A stretch of DNA of 23,692 nt from an uncultured Steroidobacter sp. (GTDB taxonomy: Bacteria; Pseudomonadota; Gammaproteobacteria; Steroidobacterales; Steroidobacteraceae), in NCBI GenBank assembly GCA_946478975.1, contig CAMLEO010000089.1:1-23692 (forward strand), written 5' to 3'. The position numbers were made by a program, and so were the translations under genes. Below, piece by piece: positions 15,979 through 23,692 of the stretch; positions within the stretch are counted from its first letter, which is position 1; each line of letters starts with the position of its first letter. A model generated the notes under the pieces. The model ran no database searches. It saw nothing but the letters and a program-made list of their open reading frames with translations, and was not told the DNA's origin.

Positions 15979-17736
15979 TTACGACTGCAACATCGTGCGC
16001 GACGGCTGCTCGCCGAGCGAATGACGAATCTGCTGTGCACCGGCCGTCCCCTGCTTCAGCGCCTTCTCCATGTTGGTTGCATATTTCTCGATGCGCTTCG
16101 GCGGCAGCAGCGGCTCATTGGGATCGACCGTGACTTCCACCAGCGCCGCGCCTGACTGGGCCAGCGCCTGGTCAAGCACGTAGCCGCAGTCTTCGGCGAG
16201 CACCGCGCGATAACCTTTCAATCCCATGGCTTCGGCCACGCCCGCGAAGTCGATCGGCTGCAGATCGCATTCATACTCAGGGTTGCCGAGGAACATCATT
16301 TGTTCCCATTTGATCTGCCCGAGCGTGTTGTTCTTGATCACCACGATCTTGATCGACAACCCATAGCGCACGATGGTCGCCAGCTCGCCGAGCAACATGC
16401 TCAAGCCGCCGTCGCCGACGAACGCAACCACTTGCCTTCGCGGATACAGCAAGGCCGCCGCGATAGCATACGGCACGGCGCATCCCATCGATGCCATCAT
16501 GCCCGAACCGAAAAACATCTGGCCCTCGCGCGCATCGACATAACGCGCGCACAAGCCGGTGTTGTGACCGGAGTCCCACGCGACGATGGCATCTTTCGCG
16601 AGCCGCTCGCTCAACTCACAAGCGACGCGCCCGGGTTTCATCGGCTGATCGTCGGTCATCGACGATTCGCGCAGCAGCTGCCGCCATTCCTTCATACGCT
16701 GCTGCGAACGTTGCAGGAAATCGCGCGACGACTTGCGCTGCAGCCTGGCGTTCAGCAGTTCGAGCACGGCGCGAGCATCGCCCACCAAGCCAACTTCAGC
16801 CGGCGCTCGCAGGCCGATGCGCGATGAGTCGCAATCGATCTGCACCACGCGTGCCTGGCCGGGCTTGGGATAATATTCGATGTAAGGGAACGTCGAGCCC
16901 ACGATCAGCAGCGCGTCGCATTCTTCCATCGCTTCCTGCGAGGGCCGCGTGCCGAGCAGACCGATCCCGCCGGTCGTGAACGGATGAGCGTCGGGTACCA
17001 CGGACTTGCCCAGCAGCGCCTTGATGATGGGCGCTCCGAGCAAATCCGCCGTACGCAATAACTCCTCGCGCGCACCCAATGCGCCACGACCGGCGAGGAT
17101 GGCGACGTTCTTCGCCGAGTTGAGTACCTCAGCCGCGTGTTCGACCTGCTCCAGCTGCGGCAGCTGCAAAGCTTCTGCGCTCACCACTGACGTGTGATGG
17201 GCGATATTGCGGCTCGACGGCTCCGCTTCTTCCAGCTCTTCCTCTTGCACGTCCGTCGGTATCGACAGATGCGCCACGCTGCGTTTCGACAGTGCAGTCC
17301 GACACGCCAGCGTCACAACATTCTCTACATGCGCTGCGCTCATCACACGCGTGGTGTAAACAGCGACATCGGCGAACAGGCGCGACTGATCCACGTCCTG
17401 CTGCGTCAATGTATCGATGAGATCGTGATACGGCAGACCGGTGATCGCGATCACGGAGGCGCCGTCGCACTTCGCGTCGTACAAACCATTCAACAAATGC
17501 ACGCCGCCGGGCCCGCTGGTCGCAAGACAACAGCCGAGCCTGCCGGTGAGCTTGGCGTGCGCGGTCGCCATGAAGGCCGCAGACTCTTCGTGCCGCACCT
17601 GGATGAAGCGAACCTGGTCCTGGCGTGTGCGAATCGCTTCCATGATGCCGTTGATGCCATCGCCCGGCAGTCCGAAGATCGTGTCCACGCCGCATTTCAC
17701 CAAGGTCTCGATCAGCAGCTCGGCGGCGTTGCTCAT
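15979..17736 (-). CDS. Thiamine-diphosphate-dependent enzyme, pyruvate oxidase/dehydrogenase (PoxB)-like
   Basis: The 585-residue protein has the three-domain fold of the acetolactate synthase/pyruvate oxidase family. The N-terminal PYR domain carries GLPGDGINGIMEA (22-34) and the catalytic Glu in RHEESAAF (48-55). The middle domain is near 195-330. The C-terminal PP domain has the ThDP/Mg motif GDGGLSM (441-447) ending in NN (469-470). It resembles E. coli PoxB in the order HEE...SGPGGVHLLNGLYDAK. It would decarboxylate pyruvate or a related 2-oxoacid; the acceptor (quinone, oxygen or another aldehyde) cannot be decided. A membrane-binding C-terminal helix like that of PoxB is not obvious. 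The GAGGAAG ribosome site supports the ATG at 17736. It is divergent from a short-chain dehydrogenase. Confidence 0.85.
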   Translation of the reverse strand: MSNAAELLIETLVKCGVDTIFGLPGDGINGIMEAIRTRQDQVRFIQVRHEESAAFMATAHAKLTGRLGCCLATSGPGGVHLLNGLYDAKCDGASVIAITGLPYHDLIDTLTQQDVDQSRLFADVAVYTTRVMSAAHVENVVTLACRTALSKRSVAHLSIPTDVQEEELEEAEPSSRNIAHHTSVVSAEALQLPQLEQVEHAAEVLNSAKNVAILAGRGALGAREELLRTADLLGAPIIKALLGKSVVPDAHPFTTGGIGLLGTRPSQEAMEECDALLIVGSTFPYIEYYPKPGQARVVQIDCDSSRIGLRAPAEVGLVGDARAVLELLNARLQRKSSRDFLQRSQQRMKEWRQLLRESSMTDDQPMKPGRVACELSERLAKDAIVAWDSGHNTGLCARYVDAREGQMFFGSGMMASMGCAVPYAIAAALLYPRRQVVAFVGDGGLSMLLGELATIVRYGLSIKIVVIKNNTLGQIKWEQMMFLGNPEYECDLQPIDFAGVAEAMGLKGYRAVLAEDCGYVLDQALAQSGAALVEVTVDPNEPLLPPKRIEKYATNMEKALKQGTAGAQQIRHSLGEQPSRTMLQS

Positions 17737-17795
17737 GGCGAATCTTCCTCATCCGGATGCGGCGACTCCAGTTTGAAACAGGAGCCGAAGATGTT

Positions 17796-17811
17796 TGTTC
17801 CGCCAGGAACA
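17796..17811. promoter_or_regulatory. Candidate operator palindrome in divergent promoter region
   Basis: TGTTCC-GCCA-GGAACA is a perfect 6+6 inverted repeat in the 134-bp region between the TPP enzyme and the dehydrogenase. A looser AAACA/TGTTT pair (17776-17780, 17792-17796) overlaps it. No regulator gene is adjacent. It may be a dimeric repressor site controlling both genes. Confidence 0.4.
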
Positions 17812-17870
17812 CGTTGGCAGGCGAGACGTTGCGCAGGCAGGTCCCTTGCCTCGTCCCCTGGAGTAGAGCG

Positions 17871-18680
17871 ATGAACGCCACAGTGACGGATTTCGAACGT
17901 CCCCTTGCAGTAGTTACCGGTGCTTCCAGCGGCATCGGCTATGAACTCGCCCGCAAACTCGCGGAGCGCGGCTATGACTTGATCATGGTTTCGGAGAATG
18001 CCGACAAGCTCAACGAAGCCGCGGCCGCCCTGTCGGAGATCGATGAGACCACGCAGGTTGAAGCCGTACAGGCCGACCTCTCACACCGCGAAGGTGTCAC
18101 CAAAGCGTACGAAGCAGTCCGTGCCTTGCAGCGCCCGGTCGATTTGTTATGTGCCAACGCCGGCGTCGGCGTATACGGCGGCTTCTCGGAGGAAACCGAC
18201 CTCGAAGAAGAAATCTCGCTGATCAATCTCAATGTCACTTCGCAGGTGCATCTGATCAAGCTGATCTCCAGGGACATGCTGGCGCGTGGCGGCGGCGACA
18301 TTCTGATCACCTCTTCTGTTGCCGGCGTACTGCCGGGCCCGCGCATGGCCGTGTATGCGGCGAGCAAAGCATTCCTGCGCTCGTTCGGCCAGGCGATCCG
18401 GAATGAGCTCAAGGACAAAGGCATCAATGTGACGGTGCTGATGCCCGGCCCGACCGATACCGAGTTCTTCGACCGCGCCCAGATGCAAGGCACGGTGGTC
18501 GATGAGTCAGCGAAGCAGGATCCGGCCGAGGTTGCGGAAGCCGCGATCAAGGCGCTCAGCGAAGGTGACGATCACGTGGTGCCGGGGCTCAAGAACAAAC
18601 TGCAGATCGGCGCGTCGAAACTGATGAGCGACGAAGCCAAAGCCAAGGCTCACGGCAAGCAGACGCAAAGAAAACATTAG
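17871..18680 (+). CDS. Short-chain dehydrogenase/reductase (classical SDR)
   Basis: This SDR of 269 residues has the cofactor motif TGASSGIG (16-23), NAG (96-98) and the catalytic set S148/S149, Y162 and K166 (YAASK). It also has the PGPTDTEFF segment after the active site. It is an NAD(P)-dependent oxidoreductase of the DltE/YqjQ-like branch; the substrate cannot be told. R/K residues after the first strand are absent (VSENADKL), so cofactor choice is unclear. The ATG at 17871 follows a GGAG site at suitable spacing; an upstream in-frame ATG at 17757 would add a tail of 38 residues through the divergent promoter and is rejected. The C-terminus is Lys-rich (DEAKAKAHGKQTQRKH). Confidence 0.9.
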   Translation: MNATVTDFERPLAVVTGASSGIGYELARKLAERGYDLIMVSENADKLNEAAAALSEIDETTQVEAVQADLSHREGVTKAYEAVRALQRPVDLLCANAGVGVYGGFSEETDLEEEISLINLNVTSQVHLIKLISRDMLARGGGDILITSSVAGVLPGPRMAVYAASKAFLRSFGQAIRNELKDKGINVTVLMPGPTDTEFFDRAQMQGTVVDESAKQDPAEVAEAAIKALSEGDDHVVPGLKNKLQIGASKLMSDEAKAKAHGKQTQRKH

Positions 18681-18687
18681 TGGGGCG

Positions 18688-19209
18688 CTAACGAAAGCGA
18701 TCGCGGAGGATGCCCGCGATCGCGAGCCCCGCGGCGAATGCCGCATACACCGCGACCATGCCGGTCGGGCTCACGTGCTTCTCGAAGCCCGGCCGCAGTC
18801 GCGGCGGCGTCAAGTGATAATCGACGACGTAAGCGGTCGCGGCGCTCGCGACGGCTTCAGTGCAATGTTGAAACGCGGGCTTTTTCTCTCGCCCGCCAAA
18901 AATCGTTTCGTAGATCAGCGCCCAGAAAATCGACGTCGAGTGATGAATCGCGTAGCCCACCGCGGTGTGCCGCAATGAAGCTTTGGTTGTGTAAGCTTCC
19001 GATTCGCCCCACAGCCACTGGCTCGGCCCATTCAAGCCGCCTGCCCAGCTGTCATTGCGAATCTTGCTGCCTGCCATGAGCGCAGCGGCGGATGCGAGAC
19101 TGGCCGCCGTGCCGGACATGATTGCATCGAGGGCGACGCGCTTTGCAAACCTGCTGGAGGATTGAGGAACATTGCGTAACATCGTCAGTTCAACCTCGCG
19201 ACCCCACAT
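18688..19209 (-). CDS. Small integral membrane protein, unknown function
   Basis: The 173-residue protein has about four hydrophobic stretches: IMSGTAASLASAAALMAG, HTAVGYAIHHSTSIFWALIYETIF, AVASAATAYVVDY and GMVAVYAAFAAGLAIAGIL. The polar loop NGPSQWLWGESEAY and the HH pair in the second segment may be functional. I do not recognise a named family. I chose the ATG at 19209 because AAAGGGA precedes it; longer in-frame starts would run through the divergent epimerase gene. Only 18 bp separate its start from that gene. Its 3' end stops 7 bp from the SDR stop (tail to tail). Coding status is well supported by composition and the divergent arrangement. Confidence 0.78.
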   Translation of the reverse strand: MWGREVELTMLRNVPQSSSRFAKRVALDAIMSGTAASLASAAALMAGSKIRNDSWAGGLNGPSQWLWGESEAYTTKASLRHTAVGYAIHHSTSIFWALIYETIFGGREKKPAFQHCTEAVASAATAYVVDYHLTPPRLRPGFEKHVSPTGMVAVYAAFAAGLAIAGILRDRFR

Positions 19210-19227
19210 CAAGTTCCCTTTCCTGCC

Positions 19228-20502
19228 ATGGTCATCCTGATCACCGGAGCCACTGGATTCATCGGCCGACGACTCACGGCCGCACTGCGCGCCGCCGGCC
19301 ATCGGGTGATCGCGGCCAGCCGCCGTATGAATGGAAAAGATTGGATCGCCGCCGATTTCACCCGTGACTTCGATGTTGAAACATGGGTGCCGAAGCTCGC
19401 GGGTGTGGACGTCGTAATCAACGCTGTCGGCATCATTCGAGAGCACGGGCCGCAGAGCTTTGAGAATATTCATACGCGGGCGCCGCAAGCGCTCTTTTCC
19501 GCTTGCGACAAAGCCGGCGTAAAAAAGGTGATACAGATCTCCGCGCTCGGTGCGGACACCGGGACGACCCGCTACTTCACGAGCAAACACGCTGCCGACG
19601 AGCATCTCGCAAAGTTGCCGATCGCGTGGACCATCGCGCAGCCGTCGCTCGTGTTCGGTTTCGGCGGTTCGAGCGCGTCTCTGTTCACATTGCTCGCGAG
19701 CCTGCCCGTAACTCCGTTGCCGAGCGGCGGCTCACAGCTGGTTCAGCCGATTCACATCGACGATGCGGTCGCCGCGATCCGCGAACTGATCGAAAGTTCT
19801 GAAATGGATGGACGGCGAGTCGCGCTGGTCGGCCCCGAGCCGATCAGCTTGAAAGAATTCCTGCGCCGTCTGCGTCAACGCATGCAACTGCCTCGACCGA
19901 TGTTTGTTACTATTCCGGCCGTCTTCATGCGCGCGATCGCCAGCATCGCGCAGTATGTGCCTGGATCCCTGCTCGACCCGGAAACACTCTCCATGCTCGA
20001 ATCCGGCAACACGGCGCCGCCTGGCGATACCAAACGACTGCTGCACGGTTCGCCGCGGCCGCCGCAAAATTTGATCGCCGACGAGCAGCGCGACGTGATC
20101 CGTCGTGAAGCCCAGCTCAGCTGGCTGCTGCCGATGCTGAGAATCAGCATTGCGCTGGTGTGGATCTGGACCGGCATCGTGTCGCTCGGTTTGTATCCGG
20201 CGCAGGATAGTTATGAGTTGCTCGCGCGAGTCGGCGTTGGCCCGGCGCTTGCGCCGCTGATGCTTTACGGCGCCGCCGTGCTCGATCTGCTCGTCGGCCT
20301 CGCCACTTTGCTGATGAGCCGCCTCGGGTGGCTCTGGCTGCTGCAGCTCGCGGTCATTCTCGGCTACACCGTCATCATTACATTCAAGCTGCCCGAGTTC
20401 TGGCTGCATCCCTATGGGCCGCTGAGCAAGAACCTGGTGATGCTGGCGGCAATCTATCTGCTGTACACGCTGGAACCGCGCCGATGGAATACCTCGTCGT
20501 AA
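19228..20502 (+). CDS. NAD(P)-binding epimerase (NDUFA9-like atypical SDR) fused to a DoxX-like membrane domain
   Basis: This fusion protein has 424 residues. Residues 1 to about 290 form an extended/atypical SDR with GATGFIG (7-13), VINAVGIIREHG, ISALGAD and a Y..K-like pair in TRYFTSKHAADEHL. This resembles the complex I NDUFA9/YbjT branch. Residues about 300-420 carry four transmembrane helices of a DoxX-like domain (LPMLRISIALVWIWTGIVSLGL onward). Similar fusions are known in proteobacteria, with unproven roles. The ATG at 19228 starts directly on the first Rossmann strand, although no ribosome site precedes it. The next gene overlaps its end by 19 bp, so the two are translationally coupled and probably act together in the membrane. 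Confidence 0.88.
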   Translation: MVILITGATGFIGRRLTAALRAAGHRVIAASRRMNGKDWIAADFTRDFDVETWVPKLAGVDVVINAVGIIREHGPQSFENIHTRAPQALFSACDKAGVKKVIQISALGADTGTTRYFTSKHAADEHLAKLPIAWTIAQPSLVFGFGGSSASLFTLLASLPVTPLPSGGSQLVQPIHIDDAVAAIRELIESSEMDGRRVALVGPEPISLKEFLRRLRQRMQLPRPMFVTIPAVFMRAIASIAQYVPGSLLDPETLSMLESGNTAPPGDTKRLLHGSPRPPQNLIADEQRDVIRREAQLSWLLPMLRISIALVWIWTGIVSLGLYPAQDSYELLARVGVGPALAPLMLYGAAVLDLLVGLATLLMSRLGWLWLLQLAVILGYTVIITFKLPEFWLHPYGPLSKNLVMLAAIYLLYTLEPRRWNTSS

Positions 20503-20948
20503 AGTGGCTGCACATTCTGTCGTCGACGCTGCTGTTCGGCACCGGGCTCGGCTCGGCGTTTTATATGTTTTTTGCCAGCCTCACGCGCGATCCCCGCGTG
20601 GTTGCAACCGTCGTACGGTACGTCGTGATGGCGGACTACGCATTCACGACCCCGACCATCATCATTCAACCGGCGACCGGCCTGTACCTGATTCATCTCG
20701 CCGGCTTTCCTGTGAGCAGCACCTGGATCGTCGTCTCGATCGCGTTGTATTTCCTTGCCGGTGCGTGCTGGCTGCCGGTGGTGTGGATGCAAATCAAGAT
20801 GCGCGATATGGCAGCAGCCGCGAACGCCAGCAACACTGAGCTGCCGCAGCGCTATTGGGCGTTGCTGAAATGGTGGGTCGCGCTCGGCATCGTCGCGTTC
20901 GTGGCGCTGGTGGTCGTGTTCTATTTGATGGTGACCAAGCCGGCTTGA
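20484..20948 (+). CDS. DUF2269-family membrane protein
   Basis: The 154-residue protein has four transmembrane helices and the conserved DUF2269 features: WLHILSSTLLFGTGLGSAFYMF, a TTPTIIIQPATGLYLI segment, the IVVSIALYFLAGACWLPVVWMQIKM helix, and a last helix WVALGIVAFVALVVVFYLMV. DUF2269 (PF10027) proteins are integral membrane proteins of unknown function. It begins 19 bp inside the preceding fusion gene in another frame, which fits coupled expression. The pair DoxX-like fusion plus DUF2269 is the informative context. The 3' end overlaps the convergent membrane-protein gene by 28 bp. Confidence 0.88.
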   Translation: MEYLVVKWLHILSSTLLFGTGLGSAFYMFFASLTRDPRVVATVVRYVVMADYAFTTPTIIIQPATGLYLIHLAGFPVSSTWIVVSIALYFLAGACWLPVVWMQIKMRDMAAAANASNTELPQRYWALLKWWVALGIVAFVALVVVFYLMVTKPA

Positions 20949-21460
20949 AAACGATAAGTACGCGCGAGCTCTTCCAGAATCGGCACACCGGACAGCACCG
21001 CAAAACTGCCGACAAATATCCACCGGCCCACTTCCATCGGTCGCAGCGAAAATAGCGGCGGATCCGCCGGACTCACGATCTCCGGCCAGTGCAGCACACC
21101 GATCACGGCCACCGCGACCAGCGGCAGAACATCCATGAATCCATGCACGAGCTGCTCGATTGGTGAGATGCGGCGACGGCCATCGGTGTAAGAAACATCC
21201 ACGTGCGCCAGCACGCTATGCACGATCACCAGCACCACCATCAGGCCGAACACGATCGCATTCAGATTCATCAGCGCCGCCGCGGCAAAGACGATGAGCA
21301 GCGACAGGAACTGCAGCAGATGCAGCCACGACTCGTGCGTGCCTGACGTGTGCTCGATGTCGGTCTTGCGGTGGCACAGATAATCCCCCGCGCCGGCCAG
21401 CAACCACGCCGGGTACAGCCCCCATACCAGCAACGCCTGCAGCAGCTCGCGAGTATCCAT
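20921..21460 (-). CDS. Integral membrane protein of unknown function
   Basis: The 179-residue protein has about five hydrophobic segments. Its most striking part is a polar motif after the first helix, GAGDYLCHRKTDIEHTSGTHESWLH (read as GAGDYLCHRKTDIE then HTSGTHESWLH). It is rich in D, H, C and E and could bind a metal. A second loop, HVDVSYTDGRRRISPIEQLVHGFMDVLP, is also charged. I cannot name the family. The ATG at 21460 begins directly before the first helix; longer in-frame starts run back through the divergent isochorismatase gene and are unlikely. It overlaps the DUF2269 gene tail to tail by 28 bp. Confidence 0.75.
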   Translation of the reverse strand: MDTRELLQALLVWGLYPAWLLAGAGDYLCHRKTDIEHTSGTHESWLHLLQFLSLLIVFAAAALMNLNAIVFGLMVVLVIVHSVLAHVDVSYTDGRRRISPIEQLVHGFMDVLPLVAVAVIGVLHWPEIVSPADPPLFSLRPMEVGRWIFVGSFAVLSGVPILEELARTYRFQAGLVTIK

Positions 21461-21483
21461 AGCTTTTGAATGGCCCTTCGGAT

Positions 21484-21546
21484 GGAATTCCCGCCCGAAC
21501 AGGGGAGTTCCGCGGTCCTGACGGACGGAACCTCGCTGCGACGAGG
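21484..21546 (+). promoter_or_regulatory. Three consecutive hairpins upstream of the isochorismatase-family gene
   Basis: GGAATTCCC (21484-21492) pairs with GGGAGTTCC (21503-21511), nine pairs with one G-U. GTCC/GGAC (21515-21526) closes a TGAC loop. CCTCG/CGAGG (21531-21546) closes a 6-nt loop. They fill most of the 100-bp divergent gap and end 14 bp before the start codon. They could be a structured leader or operators; no known riboswitch consensus was recognised. Confidence 0.35.
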
Positions 21547-21560
21547 GGGCTTCTGCACGC

Positions 21561-22121
21561 ATGCCGAGCCGATCCCACCAACGCGACACCGCCCTGCTGA
21601 TCGTAGACATGGTGTCCGAGTACAACTTTCCGGACGCCGGACGCATTCTCACAGGTGCGCTGAAGGCGGCCAAAAACATTGATCGCCTGAAACGGCGCGC
21701 GCACGCCGCGAAGGTGCCGGTCATCTACGTCAACGACACCGTGGGCAAGTGGGAATCCGATCAACGCGCTTTCATGGAGCGCTGCCTGCGACCGACGTCG
21801 CGCGGACGTGAGATCGTGGAGATCATCGCGCCTTCGGAACACGACTACTTCATGTTCAAGCCGAAACATTCGGCGTTCTTCGGCACGCCGCTGCATACGC
21901 TGCTTCAGCAGCTGAAGATTTCGACGCTGATACTGACCGGCGTCACCAGCCATCAATGTGTGTTGTTCACAGCCATGGATGCGCACGTGCGCGAGTACGA
22001 CCTGGTCATTCCGTCCGATTGCATCGGCGCCCCCAGCGCCACCGACAACAAACATGCTTTGTACGTCTTTTCACACGCGTTGAGCGCCAAAGTCATCGTG
22101 TCGAGCCGGCTGCGCTTTTGA
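21561..22121 (+). CDS. Isochorismatase-family cysteine hydrolase
   Basis: The 186-residue protein carries the family's catalytic triad: D16 (LLIVDMV), K102 (FKPKHSAFFGT) and C133 (GVTSHQCVLFTA). The cis-peptide segment before the cysteine (LTGVTSHQC) is normal. Members hydrolyse amides or vinyl ethers, such as nicotinamide, N-carbamoylsarcosine or isochorismate. The typical nicotinamidase metal-binding pattern is not evident, so the substrate is open. A nicotinamidase-like role next to NAD synthetase is tempting but unsupported. The ATG at 21561 lacks a close ribosome site (GAGG lies about 13 bp upstream). A hairpin follows the stop. Confidence 0.9.
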   Translation: MPSRSHQRDTALLIVDMVSEYNFPDAGRILTGALKAAKNIDRLKRRAHAAKVPVIYVNDTVGKWESDQRAFMERCLRPTSRGREIVEIIAPSEHDYFMFKPKHSAFFGTPLHTLLQQLKISTLILTGVTSHQCVLFTAMDAHVREYDLVIPSDCIGAPSATDNKHALYVFSHALSAKVIVSSRLRF

Positions 22122-22135
22122 GTACGCATATTTGC

Positions 22136-22165
22136 CATGCCGGGCGGGGAACCGCGGCGGGCATG
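22136..22165 (+). terminator. Hairpin between the isochorismatase-family gene and nadE
   Basis: CATGCC (22136-22141) pairs with GGCATG (22160-22165), and inside it GCGG/CCGC closes a GGAA tetraloop (22144-22155). It starts 15 bp after the stop. There is no T-run, so it may act as a weak terminator or as a leader structure of nadE. Confidence 0.35.
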
Positions 22166-22201
22166 TTAGGATTGAATCCATTCATCCGCCGGGTGAGCCG
22201 A

Positions 22202-23692
22202 ATGACAGCCGCGTTTTATGACATTCACTCCCAAGGCCTGGTGCGTGTCGCGAGCTGCACGCCGGCCGTGGAAGTGGCCAATCCCGCACTCAACTGCCAG
22301 CACACGCTGGAGCTGGCCCAGCGCGGGCACGAACAGCACGTCGATCTGATGCTGTTTCCGGAGCTGGGTTTGTCGGCCTACGCCATCGACGATCTGCTGC
22401 TGCAGGATGCACTGCTCGCTCGCGTCGAAGCGGATATCAAAACGCTGGCTCAGGCATCCAAATCTCTACGGCCCGTGCTCATCGTTGGCGCGCCGGTGCG
22501 CCGAAACGGGCGTGTTTATAACTGCGCGGTCGTCATTCACCGCGGCCAGCTGCTCGGCATCGTTCCCAAATCGTTTCTGCCCAATTATCGCGAGTACTAC
22601 GAGAAGCGCTGGTTCGCGCCGGGCATCGGCACCGAACGGCTGGAGATCGAGTGCGCCGGGCAAACGGCAGCGTTCGGCACCGACCTGATCTTCTGCTGCC
22701 GCGATGTCTGCGATTTCCTGTTTCATGTAGAGATCTGCGAGGACTTCTGGGCTGCATCGCCGCCTTCCACCATGGGCGCATTGGCGGGCGCGCTGATCCT
22801 TTGCAACTTGTCCGCATCCAATATCGTGGTCGGCAAGGCGGACGAGCGCGCCATGCTGTGTGCCTCTCAGTCGGTGCGCTGCCAGGCCGCTTACATCTAT
22901 TCCGCCGCTGGTCCCGGCGAGAGCACGACGGACCTTGCTTGGGACGGCCAGGCTTCGATTCATGAGCTTGGCGTGCAGCTGGCATGCACGGAACGATTTC
23001 CTTTGCAGAGCCAGATGGCGATTGCCGATGTGGACGTGGAACGCTTGCGGCTGGAGCGGATGCGCACGCCGACGTTCAACGACGCCGCGATCGCCGCCGG
23101 CCATCCGGAAAAGCGCTTCCGACGCATCGCCTTCAGCCACGCACGACCGCCTGTCGATGTCGGCCTGCGGCGGCAGATCGATCGCTTTCCGTTCGTGCCC
23201 GACGACGCGGCGCGCCTGGACCGCGACTGTTACGAAACATTCAACATTCAGGCGCAGGGATTGATCAAACGCCTGAAGGCGACCGGCATCGAGCGCATCA
23301 CCATCGGCGTGTCGGGCGGCCTCGACTCCACGCATGCGCTGCTGGTGGCGGCGAAGGCGTTCGATCTGATCGGGCTGCCTCGCTCGCAAATCCTCGGCTT
23401 CACATTCCCGGGCTTCGCGACCAGCGAGCACACCAAGAAAAACGCCTGGTCGCTGATGCGAGCACTCGGCATCACCGCGGAGGAGATCGATATCACGCCG
23501 ATGGCCAAGCAGATGCTTTCGGACTTGAAACATCCGTACGCCGCGGGCGAGCAAGTCTTCGATGTGACGTTCGAGAATGTGCAGGCGGGCTTGCGCACCG
23601 ATTATCTGTTCCGGCTCGCCAACCAGCGCCAGGCCTTGGTTTTAGGCACGAGCGATTTATCGGAGCTGGCGCTGGGCTGGTGCACGTATGGC
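22202..23692 (+). CDS. nadE: Glutamine-dependent NAD+ synthetase, N-terminal 497 residues (cut by window edge)
   Basis: The frame is open to the right edge, so the gene is incomplete here. Residues 1 to about 300 are the nitrilase-type glutaminase domain with triad E54 (LFPELGLSAY), K123 (PKSFLPNYREYYEKRW) and C179 (VEICEDFW). Residues from about 340 are the synthetase domain with the PP-loop GVSGGLDST and, near the edge, LGTSDLSELALGW. The layout and triad spacing match the long bacterial type (Mycobacterium NadE E52/K121/C176). It converts deamido-NAD+ to NAD+ with ATP and ammonia from glutamine in the cytosol. The start ATG at 22202 follows a GGGTGAG ribosome site. Confidence 0.95.
   Translation, partial: MTAAFYDIHSQGLVRVASCTPAVEVANPALNCQHTLELAQRGHEQHVDLMLFPELGLSAYAIDDLLLQDALLARVEADIKTLAQASKSLRPVLIVGAPVRRNGRVYNCAVVIHRGQLLGIVPKSFLPNYREYYEKRWFAPGIGTERLEIECAGQTAAFGTDLIFCCRDVCDFLFHVEICEDFWAASPPSTMGALAGALILCNLSASNIVVGKADERAMLCASQSVRCQAAYIYSAAGPGESTTDLAWDGQASIHELGVQLACTERFPLQSQMAIADVDVERLRLERMRTPTFNDAAIAAGHPEKRFRRIAFSHARPPVDVGLRRQIDRFPFVPDDAARLDRDCYETFNIQAQGLIKRLKATGIERITIGVSGGLDSTHALLVAAKAFDLIGLPRSQILGFTFPGFATSEHTKKNAWSLMRALGITAEEIDITPMAKQMLSDLKHPYAAGEQVFDVTFENVQAGLRTDYLFRLANQRQALVLGTSDLSELALGWCTYG

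Noticed and set aside
15902..15990. Direct repeat around GGCGTTAT ... GCA (two copies about 65 bp apart)
   Set aside because: Only the first 8 bases match well; the remainder diverges, so chance is likely.
21515..21546. Guanidine-II (mini-ykkC) riboswitch, suggested by ACGG and ACGA in nearby hairpins
   Set aside because: The ACGR bases are not in the loops of complementary stems, so the defining structure is not met.
1..23692. CRISPR array, tRNA/rRNA genes, insertion sequences or prophage genes
   Set aside because: No regularly spaced repeats with spacers, no cloverleaf or rRNA-like stretch, and no transposase, integrase or phage protein were recognised on either strand.

Overview
The window is high-GC chromosomal DNA from a Gram-negative proteobacterium. 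It has an outer-membrane TonB-dependent receptor, a TonB protein, a Tat-exported molybdo-hydroxylase and TesB. The mix of families would fit a gammaproteobacterium of the Steroidobacter/Nevskiales/Xanthomonadales kind, but that placement is inference. There are no rRNA or tRNA genes, no CRISPR array and no recognisable insertion sequence. Genes are tightly packed and no gene-free stretch exceeds 300 bp.

Layout: 1-3692 (minus) holds ferredoxin-NADP reductase, acyl-CoA thioesterase II (tesB) and a sulfite/nitrite reductase hemoprotein (cysI-like). 3693-3889 is a divergent control region with five GTCA(G/C) repeats spaced exactly 11 bp, resembling a Pho box. 3890-6658 (plus) is a two-subunit isoquinoline 1-oxidoreductase-type molybdenum hydroxylase with a Tat signal. 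6671-7957 (minus) is an unknown exported Gln/Glu-rich protein. 8064-8708 (minus) is a TetR regulator divergent from a PF10118 ferritin-like metal-dependent hydrolase, with a palindrome lying on the shared promoter.

9863-15757 is the accessory part and the most interesting region. It has a TonB protein, then a 41-residue peptide whose leader resembles proteobacterial lasso-peptide precursors, a strong 13-bp intergenic stem-loop, and an asparagine-synthetase-like cyclase without the glutaminase cysteine. A convergent TonB-dependent receptor with an N-terminal STN domain overlaps the 3' end of the cyclase by 34 bp. The usual maturation protease (lasso B protein) is absent, and the predicted core lacks Gly1 and has its acceptor Asp out of the usual register. 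It is either a divergent RiPP (ribosomally made, modified peptide) locus using a protease encoded elsewhere, or a decaying one.

15979-23692 holds a thiamine-diphosphate pyruvate-oxidase-like enzyme divergent from a short-chain dehydrogenase, a small membrane protein divergent from an epimerase-DoxX fusion, and a DUF2269 membrane protein overlapping that fusion. It ends with another unknown membrane protein, an isochorismatase-family hydrolase, and the first 497 codons of glutamine-dependent NAD+ synthetase (nadE), which runs off the right edge.

Functionally, most of the window is housekeeping redox and lipid metabolism. The peptide-cyclase-receptor-TonB group looks like a peptide production and uptake module.
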